A DNA stretch of 10,579 bases from an uncultured Roseiflexaceae bacterium (GCA_903868295.1 CAIPUQ010000052.1:1-10579); one strand, 5' to 3'; shown: positions 1 to 7,735, counted from the stretch's first letter. The notes: generated by a model from the sequence alone, not told the origin. Translations and numbers: made by a program.

Positions 1-1588
1 GCATCCATTCTGGTAAGGCAGCCAAAATGACATCACGCATCGCAGCGTGTTGGCTCGTCGTGGGTATGGCGTCGTAGCGTCGATACAAGGCTCGAACGTA
101 GGCAGCTTTTGCAGCATCCGTCGTTGTCTCCTCGATGAGCTTGGGCTCAATTCGCGCTGCCAACTCGCTCAGCACCCGTGGTTGACCTGCAAACGCTGTT
201 GCTATGCTGGTAAACATGCTTTGCCATTGCGCAGTGGTGGTGTGCGGATGTGTGTTGGCCGCGACGATACGGTCACGCCATGCCAACACGTTCATCGGTT
301 CGACCGCAACGGCCAAGGCGAGGAGCCGCTGACGAATCGGCGCGCTGGTTACTCCACGGGCTGCCCAACGGAGCCATTCAGAACGGGCAAACGTCGCGGC
401 ACGTGGCCCACTCAGAACGTCGTGCAACAAGACATATGCTGGAGAAAAATTTCGTGCTCCCAACCCATAATCTGGATCGAGGAAGGGCTCACTCGTCTCG
501 GACATGAGCGGGGTCATCGTCCCGTCGTGATAGAACGAAGCCCCCATGCCATATATGTCGTTGTGCATCACCCACGCACCGGGCGCATTACTGATGAACG
601 CGGCTGCATGCCCGGGTTGCCCGACGGGGAAGGCCGGGATGCCGTATGCCTGGGCAACCGTCGACCCATATTTGGCAATTGCGCCACACACGCCACCTAC
701 TTTGAGGACGCGTTCGATATCTGCATCCGGCCCATAAAAGACAAGCGCACCGCTCTGGACGCTGCCACCGCTGATATTTTCGTCACGATATTCGAGTTCA
801 TAGCCACTATCGCCGATATTTGCCCGGGTATACGTTGTGGTGAAGGTACGGGTTACTCCAGTCTCGCTCACGACCGAATGTGGACCAGCGTAGGTCGTAC
901 GGAGCCAATCGAGATCGATATCGCGTGCCCAGGCACCGACCACCATGCGCAGGTGCCAAATCGATAAACCATCAAACCCTGCATCGAGCTTTTTGGCTGC
1001 CCGTGCATTCTTATAATTTTGGTAGCGCGAAAGGGGGTCAATCGTATCTGCGACGCCACTACTATTGACGCGGTACCAGCCGGTGTCGACGGGGTATGCA
1101 TGGCTCAACGCCACAGCGAAGGCGAGTTTGCGTAGCACGCCGTTGCGCGATGCGATATCCGACGTCCAGATGCGTTGCAAGATCGCCAGTGCTTCTGCGT
1201 TTTTGGCTGCAGTGGGTGGTCCTCCCTGCAAGAGCAAGGGGATGACATCCGCCGTCGTAAATACCCAGCGCAAAAACGACTTGTTGGCTGCTGGTTTCGC
1301 ATGGGCATTGAGGGTGCTGACACCATACGCATCGATGAAGGCCAGCTGGGCGATGTATGCCGCGTTGCTCGGCGTTGCCCGCAAGGTATCAAACGTTGCG
1401 ACGCTCATGCCGTCGCTCATGCCACGGAGCGTAGTGAGTTTTTTGGCGATATCGTTGCGATATGGTGCAAAATTCGCCGTTGCAATGGCAGTTAACACCG
1501 TGGGAGCAGCGGCACTGACGTGGTGTGTATCTGAACCAACAATCCCAAATACGAGACTCATCGCAAGAAACAGCTGGATAACGCGCAT
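1..1588 (-). CDS. Secreted transglutaminase-like domain protein (3' end missing)
   Basis: An open frame of 529 codons runs leftwards from ATG at 1588 to the window edge with no stop, so the C-terminus is missing. Residues 1-27 form a signal peptide: MR, a hydrophobic run LFLAMSLVFGIVG, then a VSAA-type cleavage site, so the product is exported. Residues 30-240 look helical and match nothing I recognise. At 298-344 lies a transglutaminase-like core: GGVCG with Cys301, GQPGHAAAF with His327, and Asp344 in VMHND, in the Cys-His-Asp order of that superfamily. The remaining 185 residues are mostly helical. Cross-linking, protease or glycan-related roles are all possible for this fold, and the exact activity is not visible. 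A start eight codons upstream (1612) is also in frame; I prefer 1588 because a GGGG stretch sits 5 bases before it and the signal peptide then begins directly. The gene is divergent from the channel gene. Confidence is high that it is a gene and moderate for the domain. Confidence 0.78.
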   Translation of the reverse strand, partial: MRVIQLFLAMSLVFGIVGSDTHHVSAAAPTVLTAIATANFAPYRNDIAKKLTTLRGMSDGMSVATFDTLRATPSNAAYIAQLAFIDAYGVSTLNAHAKPAANKSFLRWVFTTADVIPLLLQGGPPTAAKNAEALAILQRIWTSDIASRNGVLRKLAFAVALSHAYPVDTGWYRVNSSGVADTIDPLSRYQNYKNARAAKKLDAGFDGLSIWHLRMVVGAWARDIDLDWLRTTYAGPHSVVSETGVTRTFTTTYTRANIGDSGYELEYRDENISGGSVQSGALVFYGPDADIERVLKVGGVCGAIAKYGSTVAQAYGIPAFPVGQPGHAAAFISNAPGAWVMHNDIYGMGASFYHDGTMTPLMSETSEPFLDPDYGLGARNFSPAYVLLHDVLSGPRAATFARSEWLRWAARGVTSAPIRQRLLALAVAVEPMNVLAWRDRIVAANTHPHTTTAQWQSMFTSIATAFAGQPRVLSELAARIEPKLIEETTTDAAKAAYVRALYRRYDAIPTTSQHAAMRDVILAALPEWM

Positions 1589-1625
1589 AGTAACCCCATA
1601 CTGAACATTCATACATAATGATGAA

Positions 1626-1648
1626 AATGGAACCTGTTTTGTTCCATT
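1626..1648. promoter_or_regulatory. Perfect 8+8 bp dyad, candidate operator
   Basis: AATGGAAC (1626-1633) and its exact complement GTTCCATT (1641-1648) flank a 7-base spacer in the divergent intergenic region. The right arm overlaps a minus-strand -10 candidate (1646-1651), and the rest covers the expected start point of the transglutaminase-like gene. That is where a repressor would act. No T-tract follows on either strand, so it is a poor terminator. The operator role is inferred. Confidence 0.4.
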
Positions 1649-1651
1649 GTA
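1646..1651 (-). promoter_or_regulatory. Possible -10 box of the transglutaminase-like gene
   Basis: On the minus strand this reads TACAAT, five of six matches to TATAAT. It would start transcription near 1639 and give a leader of about 50 bases. No recognisable -35 box lies 16-18 bases upstream, so the promoter is either activator-dependent or misassigned. Confidence 0.3.
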
Positions 1652-1719
1652 GGCGAACTATCTCCATGGTACTCCGAAGAACCACTACTCCCACGGAGCG
1701 GTTTGGATGGTCCGGGCGT

Positions 1720-1748
1720 TTGTAAAATTCGGCTAATGTTGCTAGAAT
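1720..1748 (+). promoter_or_regulatory. Sigma70-type promoter of the channel gene
   Basis: TTGTAA (1720-1725) and TAGAAT (1743-1748) are separated by exactly 17 bases, close to the TTGACA/TATAAT consensus. The predicted start point is near 1755, giving a leader of about 32 bases. AGAGG (1777-1781) then lies 5 bases before the ATG at 1787. It probably drives both the channel gene and the TfoX-domain gene behind it. Confidence 0.6.
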
Positions 1749-1786
1749 TGCTTTACACAGACGTGCACACATGAATAGAGGTCCCC

Positions 1787-3676
1787 ATGTCGACTCCGAC
1801 ATTGTCCGAAAAGCTGCGCTATGAGATTGATAACATCCTTGCCAAAGGCACAGGCGCGCTGATCGGCGTACTGGCAATTGCATCGATAGCGGTCATCGTG
1901 GTGAGTGCCATAATTGTTGCGATTTTTCAACTCAGTCCTGAGCTGACCTTTAGTCAAGTTACCTGGATGGCGTTATTGCGGACGCTTGACTCCGGTACCA
2001 TGGGCGGTGACCAGGGTTCGTACGGGTTCTTGTTCATGATGCTGTTGGTCACCATTGGCGGTATCTTTATCGTCAGTGCGTTGATTGGTGTCATTAATTC
2101 GGGGCTCGAAGCACGCCTCGAGACGATGCGTAAAGGCAAATCACGTGTCGTCGAAGCAGATCACACCGTTATTCTGGGCTGGAGCGAGCAAATTTACACC
2201 GTTGTATCGGAGCTCATCAGCGCCAATGCGAGCAAACCGCGGGCAGTGCTGGTAATCATGGCCGACAAAGACGCGACCGAAATGTACGAGCTCCTCGATG
2301 ATCATGTGCCCACCCGCGACACCACCCGCATCGTCTGTCGGAGTGGTAGCACGATGGAGCCCACTGCACTGGCGACGGCCAATCTGCAAGCATCGAAAGC
2401 AATCATTGTGTTGCGACCCGAGGGCGACAATCCCGATATCCATGTCATCAAAACACTGCTGGCGATTGTGAACGATCCACAGCGGCGCAGCGCGCCCTAT
2501 CACATCGTTGCCGAAATCAATGATCCCAAAAATGTCGCTGTGGCACGGATTGTTGGCCGTGACGAGGTCGAACTCATTGTCACGGGCGAAATGATTGCAC
2601 GCATCACTGCACAAACCTGTCGTCAGTCTGGTTTGTCAACTATTTATACCGAATTGTTGGATTTTGGTGGCGACGAAATGTACTTCCGCCACGACCCCGA
2701 AGTGGTGGGCAAATCATTCGGCGATGTGTTGCTGCACTACCCGACATCCACCGTGATTGGGATTGTACCCAACGGCAAACCAGCGGAATTGAACCCACCG
2801 CATGATAGGCTTTTGACCGAAGATGACGCACTGGTGTTTATCGCGGCCGATGATTCGGCGATTGTGTATACCGATGAGCCCATCGCAACGGCCAACGTAG
2901 AAGCCTTTTCTGTTGCCCAGGTAGAGGCCGCAAAGCCTGAGCACACGTTGATCCTCGGCTGGAACTGGCGGACTCCGTTGGTGATTCGTGAACTCGATTC
3001 GTATGTCGCCGCAGGGTCCTCAATCACCGTGGTGAGCCCATACCAAACCGAAGACATCACCGAGTGGTACGACGTCTACGCGCCGGTGAATGCCACGGTA
3101 ACGGTCCGCAACGACGACACCACCGACCGTGATTTTCTGGATGATCTCGACTTGTTGTCATATCACCACATCATTGTGATGGCAGCCTCCGAAGCGCTCG
3201 AGGCCGAAGAAGCAGACGCGCGCACACTCATCACGTTGCTCCACCTTCGTGATATTTCGGATCGCATCGGCCATTCGTTCTCGATTGTGAGCGAAATGCT
3301 CGACGTCCGGAATCGACGGCTCGCCGAGGTGACCAAGGCTGATGACTTCATTGTCAGCAATCGTCTCATTAGCTTGATTTTGGCACAGGTCACCGAGAAC
3401 AAAGGCCTCAATGCAGTGTTCACGGACCTCTTTGATCCCGAAGGCGCAGAAGTGTATCTCAAGCCCGTAAACGAATACGTTACGCCTGGGCACGAAGTAA
3501 ACACTGCGACCATCGTTGCGGCCGCGCGGAACAAGGGCGAAATTGCCATTGGCTATCGGATTGCGGCCGATAGTGGCAACGCCGACAAGGCATACGGTGT
3601 AATCATCAACCCATCCAAAGATCGATTGCGAACATTCAGTGTTGCAGATCGCATCATTGTGCTGGCCAATCAATAA
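1787..3676 (+). CDS. CASTOR/POLLUX-like ion channel with two RCK (TrkA-N) domains
   Basis: This 629-residue membrane protein resembles the plant CASTOR/POLLUX (DMI1) channel family and its little-studied bacterial relatives. In order it has a short cytoplasmic N-terminus, a membrane helix at about 24-47, a pore loop at 55-77, a second membrane helix at 79-103, and two RCK/Rossmann regulatory domains. The first opens with HTVILGWSEQI at 126 and the second with HTLILGWNWRTP at 386, a duplication typical of the family. The pore lacks the K+ channel signature TVGYG and instead has LDSGTMGGD, recalling the acidic AD(A/S)G filter of the plant proteins. The conserved GGIFIVSALIGV and SGLEARLETMRKGKS stretch links pore to RCK1. 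Plant members are nuclear-envelope cation channels; here the protein should sit in the cytoplasmic membrane with RCK domains inside, sensing an ion or nucleotide. The ion and ligand cannot be read from sequence. The start is supported by AGAGG 5 bases upstream and the promoter at 1720-1748. Confidence 0.88.
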   Translation: MSTPTLSEKLRYEIDNILAKGTGALIGVLAIASIAVIVVSAIIVAIFQLSPELTFSQVTWMALLRTLDSGTMGGDQGSYGFLFMMLLVTIGGIFIVSALIGVINSGLEARLETMRKGKSRVVEADHTVILGWSEQIYTVVSELISANASKPRAVLVIMADKDATEMYELLDDHVPTRDTTRIVCRSGSTMEPTALATANLQASKAIIVLRPEGDNPDIHVIKTLLAIVNDPQRRSAPYHIVAEINDPKNVAVARIVGRDEVELIVTGEMIARITAQTCRQSGLSTIYTELLDFGGDEMYFRHDPEVVGKSFGDVLLHYPTSTVIGIVPNGKPAELNPPHDRLLTEDDALVFIAADDSAIVYTDEPIATANVEAFSVAQVEAAKPEHTLILGWNWRTPLVIRELDSYVAAGSSITVVSPYQTEDITEWYDVYAPVNATVTVRNDDTTDRDFLDDLDLLSYHHIIVMAASEALEAEEADARTLITLLHLRDISDRIGHSFSIVSEMLDVRNRRLAEVTKADDFIVSNRLISLILAQVTENKGLNAVFTDLFDPEGAEVYLKPVNEYVTPGHEVNTATIVAAARNKGEIAIGYRIAADSGNADKAYGVIINPSKDRLRTFSVADRIIVLANQ

Positions 3677-3704
3677 TTCATCGCAATGACCAGATGGAGC
3701 ATGT

Positions 3705-4031
3705 ATGGCGTACTCGAACGCACTCGTTGAACGCCTGAGCGAGTTCCTCCCCACCCACCACTACCCCGCCAAACGGATGTTTGGTGGGGTGGTGTTTTTT
3801 GCACGGGGTCATATGTTGGTTGGGGTATTCAGCAGAGGGCTGATGGTGCGCGTATCGGCGGCTGATGGTGCAGCCTACCTCCAAAGCGGTGTGGCACAGC
3901 CGCTTGCACGTGATCCCAAGCGGATGCAAGGGTTTATCATCGTCGATGATATGCACATCGACCGCGACGAAGATCTCGAGCAGTGGATTGCTCAGGCGCA
4001 TGCATTTAATGCGACGTTGGAAGCGAAATAA
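3705..4031 (+). CDS. TfoX N-terminal domain protein
   Basis: This 108-residue protein consists almost entirely of a TfoX/Sxy N-terminal domain. It shows the family's KRMFGGVVFF motif (about 23-32), followed by HMLVGVFSRGLMVRV and a late KRMQGFIIVDD segment, the usual order. The C-terminal TfoX domain found in the competence regulator Sxy is absent. Stand-alone versions of this domain are widespread and mostly of unknown function, so a competence role should not be assumed. The start is supported by GGAG (3696-3699) 5 bases upstream. An ATG at 3701 is in another frame. The gene begins 28 bases after the channel stop without a promoter of its own, so it is probably co-transcribed with the channel. 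A terminator-like hairpin lies within its first third. Confidence 0.82.
   Translation: MAYSNALVERLSEFLPTHHYPAKRMFGGVVFFARGHMLVGVFSRGLMVRVSAADGAAYLQSGVAQPLARDPKRMQGFIIVDDMHIDRDEDLEQWIAQAHAFNATLEAK
3759..3800 (+). terminator. Terminator-like hairpin inside the TfoX-domain gene
   Basis: The arms 3759-3773 and 3780-3794 can form a 15-bp RNA stem, including two G-U pairs, around the 6-base loop CGGATG. Six T residues follow at once (3795-3800). This has the form of an intrinsic terminator on the coding strand, about 55 codons-worth of bases into the TfoX-domain gene. The same bases encode conserved residues of the domain (HYPAKRMFGGVVFF), so the fold could be accidental. Confidence 0.4.
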
Positions 4032-4045
4032 CCAGTTCGACCAAC

Positions 4046-4084
4046 AAAAAAACACCCGCATGCATCATTGATGCATGCGGGTTT
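4046..4084. terminator. Bidirectional intrinsic terminator between convergent genes
   Basis: The arms 4054-4066 and 4070-4082 pair perfectly over 13 bp around the 3-base loop ATT. On the minus strand the stem is followed within two bases by seven T residues (complement of 4046-4052), making a strong terminator directly after the YceI stop at 4095. On the plus strand only TTT follows, so termination of the channel/TfoX transcript, whose last stop is at 4031, may be weaker. Confidence 0.85.
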
Positions 4085-4094
4085 GCGGTATCAA

Positions 4095-4616
4095 TTAGCT
4101 CTGAACGGCTTCGAGCTCGATGTTGATGGAGATTTCTTCGCCGACGAGGATCCCGCCGGTTTCGAGAGCGACGTTCCAGGTCAAATCAAAATCCGTGCGG
4201 TTGATTTTGGTCGTTGCCGAAAATCCAGCGCTGGTCGTGCCCCATGGGCTTTTTGCTTTGCCGGAGAACGTGACATCGAGGGCAACGTGGCGGGTAATGC
4301 CTTTGATGGTCAAATCGCCAAAAATCGTACCAAGGTTCGTCCCACCGACGGCAATGCGTGTGCTTTTGAAGGTAATCGTGGGATGCGTGGCGGCATCAAA
4401 CAGCTCTGGGCTTGTCAAGTGCCCGTCGCGCTTTTCGTCACGGGTGTCGATGCTGGCCACATCGATGGTGACGTCGACCGAGGAATTTGCCGGGTTGGCT
4501 TCGTCGATGTTGATGTTGCCGGAGAACTTTTTGAACTGGCCGCGGACGTTCGAAATCATCATGTGGCGGACCGAGAAGGTGACTTCCGAATGGGCGGTAT
4601 CGATGTTCCAAGCCAT
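4095..4616 (-). CDS. YceI family protein, cytoplasmic form
   Basis: This 173-residue protein matches the YceI family throughout. It begins WNIDTAHSEVTFSVRHMMIS, followed by VRGQFKKFSGNI, a DTRDEKRDGHLTSPELFD segment near the middle, PTITFKST, and the late GDLTIKGITR motif. Known members fold as a lipocalin-like beta barrel that binds an isoprenoid or other hydrophobic molecule. Many are periplasmic, but this one has no signal peptide, so it should be cytoplasmic; its ligand is unknown. The start is supported by AGGAG (4625-4629) 8 bases upstream and by the conserved N-terminus. The gene lies downstream of the large BTAD regulator in the same direction, with its own likely promoter carrying SARP-like repeats. 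A strong terminator follows it. Family assignment is secure. Confidence 0.93.
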   Translation of the reverse strand: MAWNIDTAHSEVTFSVRHMMISNVRGQFKKFSGNINIDEANPANSSVDVTIDVASIDTRDEKRDGHLTSPELFDAATHPTITFKSTRIAVGGTNLGTIFGDLTIKGITRHVALDVTFSGKAKSPWGTTSAGFSATTKINRTDFDLTWNVALETGGILVGEEISINIELEAVQS

Positions 4617-4657
4617 GGTGCATGCTCCTTTGATGTGGTGTCGTATCTTACATCAGC

Positions 4658-4703
4658 ACTATAACCTCACCGCATATACATCCCCGTATACACGCCGTAT
4701 ACA
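4658..4703 (-). promoter_or_regulatory. SARP-like triple repeat and -10 box before the YceI gene
   Basis: Reading the minus strand, TGTATAC (4703-4697), TGTATAC (4692-4686) and TGTATAT (4680-4674) occur at steps of 11 and 12 bases. They are followed after 10 bases by TATAGT (4663-4658), a good -10 box. The normal -35 position reads CGGGGA and is poor. Direct heptamer repeats at one-turn spacing over a defective -35 region, a short distance before the -10, is the known layout of promoters activated by SARP (BTAD) regulators. The gene immediately upstream encodes such a regulator. The start point would be near 4651. The repeats are seen; their use by that regulator is inferred. Confidence 0.5.
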
Positions 4704-4738
4704 CGCGCGCAAGTATCAAAACCTGCGTCACGTATGCA

Positions 4739-7735
4739 TCAGCGTGCGCTCGGCACAATGCGCGGTTGGGTTGTTGTGTGAGCATCATCCGGAAGGTTGG
4801 CGAGGAGGGTTGCGATCTCTGCAAGCAAGCGGACGCGACCGCCGTTCTGCGCAATGAGATGAGCATGATGCAAAAGATGCCGCGCACGCGAGGCGTCGAC
4901 CACCGACGCAAGCCAGATGCGGATCTGAGCAGCGAGATGATGAACCCCGATTGCATCAGCGAGTGTGAGTGCATGTTGGAATGCAGCAATAGCGGCATCG
5001 GTGTCTTCGCGTGCACGGGCAACGAGGCCCAGATTTGCATGCAGCCCAGCAATGCGTTCGGGCATCGCATACCGTTCTGCACATGCAAGTGCCTCGCGAA
5101 AATGTCGTTCAGCTGCATGGGTGTCTGCCCGGGCGAGGGCTATTTCGCCCAACGTCGAGAACACATAACTCTGGAGGCGCAGCAAGCCAACCCGTTCACT
5201 GATGCGCAATGCAATCCGTGCATGGCGCGCTGCATCTGCACCATTGCCTTGCAGGAGCAAATGATAACCGAGATTGTTGTGTGCCAGGATGTGCCAAATC
5301 TGGGTGTGGGGATGCGGGTGTTCTTCGGCGGCGCGAATTGCATCGCGATAGCGGGCAACGGCAAGCGTCAAGTTCCCTTGCTGAGCAGCTATGCCACCCT
5401 GTTCGAAGATAATCCGTGGCAACACATCATATGCTGCGTGTTCTGTGCAGCGTGCTTCTGCGGCGGCCAAATACGCCGTCGCAGCATCGAGCGCAACGCC
5501 AGCGAGTGAATACGCCGTTCCACAGATGAAGTGCGCATGCAGCGCAATCGATGGATCGGGATGATTCGTGAGCGGTTCAGCAATAGCAATGGCGTCGTCA
5601 TAGCGGGCAGCAGGGAGGGCACTCCGTGCTATTGCAAGACGTGCTTCATCGGCGACACGTCCATCGTGGCTTTCATCGTGGTCGATTGCCTGGTGCAATG
5701 CGTCGGCGGCACCTGATTCGTTCCCGGACCATACCAACATGTCGCCCAGAGCGAGCCATCGTCGGGCATGTTGTGCGTTGGGTGCCGCGCGTAGCGCCAT
5801 ACCCATATAGTACTCTGCTTCACCCCACGCCCCTAACCCGTAGGCATTCTGTGCAGCAGCATCTGCGTATGGTAGTGAGCGATCAATAAGCCCAGCAGCA
5901 GCATAAAAGTTCGCGACCCTCGCGTGATCGACCGGTTGCTGGGTGGAGAGTGCAGCGGCAAATTCGCGATTGAGATGATTGAGGGTCGCGGGACCAGCAC
6001 TCGCCTGAATACTTTCGACCGTCAACGGGTGATCGAAGCGTGCATGTGTCCCACCGACGATGCGGACTATCCCATGGTGCACGAGTTCATCACAGGCACG
6101 GACCGCAGCGTGTTCGTCGAGGTGGGCAATCTGTGCGCAGAGATGATACTCAAATACGCGTCCTGCGACTGCGCCTGCTTCGGCTAAGCGGCGCGCGTCG
6201 TCGCTGAGCGATGCAATGCGTGTGTCAGTGAGTGCACGGATTGCGTCTGGCAGTTCGAGGCCTGACGGCGCCGAGTCTCTGGCAAATGCGACCACCATAA
6301 ACGGATTGCCTTCGGCGCGTTCGATCGTCTGTTCGCTCAGCTGTGCGTTGTGTGTATGGGCCAGTTGCGTGCTTTCGTGCATGTTCAATGGCTTTAGCGT
6401 CACGGTGGTCAATCTACCGACACGATCCGCGTGGTTGAGTAACTGTTGTACATGCGCGGGCAATGCGCCGGGACGGAGTGTCATGCAGATAAGCCAGCTC
6501 GCATCGAGGGAGCGCCGCGTGAGCGCAACAAAAACCCGCGCAGATGCATCGTCGAGCCATTGTGCATCATCGAGAAAGAGCGCAATGCGCTGTTCTTGGG
6601 CGACATGCTGGAGCAAGAGTGCGATTGCTTCTGGCAATCGCGAATCAGAGCCATCACGCGGGATTGCGTCTGGTTCACCGCCGGGTAATTCTGGCCAGAG
6701 CCTGCGGAGTTCGGCTTGCCACACCGCTGGCAAGATGGCATGGCTCCGGAGTTGGTGCCAGCGCGGGGCCGCAAATAATGTCCGCAAGGCACGACTGAGT
6801 ACGTGATAGGGCAAGAACTCGTCACCAGCGTATGCTACTGCATGCACAATAATCGCGTTACTCCGGCGGAGGTACTCCTGGGCGAGTCGCGTTTTCCCAA
6901 GCCCTGGTGCACCCGTCAATGCCACGACACGACCATCCCAGGACTGGCCATGCAGGATCGTCAGCTCGGCATGACGTCCGATGAAGGGATCCGTGGCAGG
7001 GGCCTGTCCGAGCGCGCCGGGGAGAACAAATCGATCGGTGACAATGTCGTGATACAACGCGGTCGTAGCGGGGAGCGGCGGCACCCCAAGTTGGTCGTCG
7101 AGTGCGTGCAGCAATGATTCGTAGCATGCAATTGCAGCAGCCCGATTATTGACCCGCATGTGTAATTGCATCGCGTGTTGGCTTATCTCTTCGCGCAGCG
7201 GCTCGTACTGTACCGCAGCAGTCACTGCCTGGACTGCCCGTTGCAACCGACCATTTGCGGCTAACCAGTGACTATGCTGCAAAAGGAGGTCGGCAATGCG
7301 ACGGCGCCACCGACTGCGTTCACTGTCGACCCATGCCTCGATTGCCTCGATGCCGCCGCTGTCGAGTTCAGCGCAGAAGTTCCCCGGCGCGGTATCGAGC
7401 AACGAATCGGTGTGTGCATCACCGGGTTGTGCATCGTGCAGGAGTCGGGTGTCGACGGGTATGTCCGGGTGGAGTCGAATCGTTTGGAGGTCGGTTGCGA
7501 GGATAGGGCCACAGGCGATTTTGATGTGATGCAATGCAGTGCGCAGCATCTGCCGCGCGGTGTCGGGTGCTTCGTCGGGCCAAAACACCGACATACACCG
7601 CTCTCGACTCAATGCGTCGCTCTGTGATGCGATGTAAAAAACCAGCACGCGAGCGCGGCGGCGGAGCACGATGGGTGCGCCGTCGCTCCGGTGTATCTGT
7701 GCATTGCCCAACAGTTGTATGCGCACGGGGACCAT
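4739..7735 (-). CDS. BTAD/SARP-type regulator with AAA ATPase and TPR domains
   Basis: A transcriptional regulator of about 998 residues. Residues 3-100 resemble the OmpR-like winged helix of SARPs, beginning VRIQLLG and including SRERCMSVFWPDEAPDTARQ. Residues 100-240 form the helical BTAD domain, with WVDSERSRWRRRIADLL and the AIACYESLLHALDDQLG repeat. An AAA/STAND ATPase follows, with Walker A GAPGLGKT at 275-282 and Walker B IALFLDDAQW near 384-393. The last third (about 640-980) is a run of TPR-like helical repeats such as HNNLGYHLLLQGN. No C-terminal LuxR helix-turn-helix is present, so DNA binding should rest on the N-terminal domain. In such proteins ATP and a ligand at the repeats gate activity. 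The frame continues upstream to a GTG at 7819 (28 more residues). I prefer ATG 7735 because family similarity begins three residues later, although its ribosome site (GCGGA) is weak. The DUF507 gene lies just upstream and the YceI gene 122 bp downstream. Confidence 0.88.
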   Translation of the reverse strand: MVPVRIQLLGNAQIHRSDGAPIVLRRRARVLVFYIASQSDALSRERCMSVFWPDEAPDTARQMLRTALHHIKIACGPILATDLQTIRLHPDIPVDTRLLHDAQPGDAHTDSLLDTAPGNFCAELDSGGIEAIEAWVDSERSRWRRRIADLLLQHSHWLAANGRLQRAVQAVTAAVQYEPLREEISQHAMQLHMRVNNRAAAIACYESLLHALDDQLGVPPLPATTALYHDIVTDRFVLPGALGQAPATDPFIGRHAELTILHGQSWDGRVVALTGAPGLGKTRLAQEYLRRSNAIIVHAVAYAGDEFLPYHVLSRALRTLFAAPRWHQLRSHAILPAVWQAELRRLWPELPGGEPDAIPRDGSDSRLPEAIALLLQHVAQEQRIALFLDDAQWLDDASARVFVALTRRSLDASWLICMTLRPGALPAHVQQLLNHADRVGRLTTVTLKPLNMHESTQLAHTHNAQLSEQTIERAEGNPFMVVAFARDSAPSGLELPDAIRALTDTRIASLSDDARRLAEAGAVAGRVFEYHLCAQIAHLDEHAAVRACDELVHHGIVRIVGGTHARFDHPLTVESIQASAGPATLNHLNREFAAALSTQQPVDHARVANFYAAAGLIDRSLPYADAAAQNAYGLGAWGEAEYYMGMALRAAPNAQHARRWLALGDMLVWSGNESGAADALHQAIDHDESHDGRVADEARLAIARSALPAARYDDAIAIAEPLTNHPDPSIALHAHFICGTAYSLAGVALDAATAYLAAAEARCTEHAAYDVLPRIIFEQGGIAAQQGNLTLAVARYRDAIRAAEEHPHPHTQIWHILAHNNLGYHLLLQGNGADAARHARIALRISERVGLLRLQSYVFSTLGEIALARADTHAAERHFREALACAERYAMPERIAGLHANLGLVARAREDTDAAIAAFQHALTLADAIGVHHLAAQIRIWLASVVDASRARHLLHHAHLIAQNGGRVRLLAEIATLLANLPDDAHTTTQPRIVPSAR

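Noticed and set aside
47..967. 306-codon plus-strand open frame
   Set aside because: It lies opposite the transglutaminase-like gene, which has a signal peptide and a recognisable catalytic core; the plus-strand translation is rich in Cys, Arg and His and matches nothing.
1389..1883. 164-codon minus-strand open frame across the divergent intergenic region
   Set aside because: It overlaps the promoter, the start of the channel gene and the start of the transglutaminase-like gene in another frame, with no plausible protein features.
3705..4031. TfoX-domain protein as evidence of a competence locus
   Set aside because: Only the N-terminal domain is present and no competence genes are nearby.
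4054..4082. Dyad rich in GCATGC as a dispersed REP-type repeat
   Set aside because: It occurs once in the window, sits between convergent stops and has a T-tract, which fits a terminator.
4671..4705. Repeats with GTATAC as a replication origin or CRISPR-like array
   Set aside because: Only three short units with no spacers, no DnaA boxes and no cas or replication genes; promoter repeats explain them better.
4068..4857. Two plus-strand open frames opposite the YceI gene
   Set aside because: They mirror the YceI coding strand, and one starts inside the terminator hairpin; YceI family similarity fixes the minus strand as coding.
4766..5509. 247-codon plus-strand open frame with many cysteines
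   Set aside because: It is antisense to the TPR region of the large regulator; the cysteines come from reverse reading of GCA-rich alanine codons.
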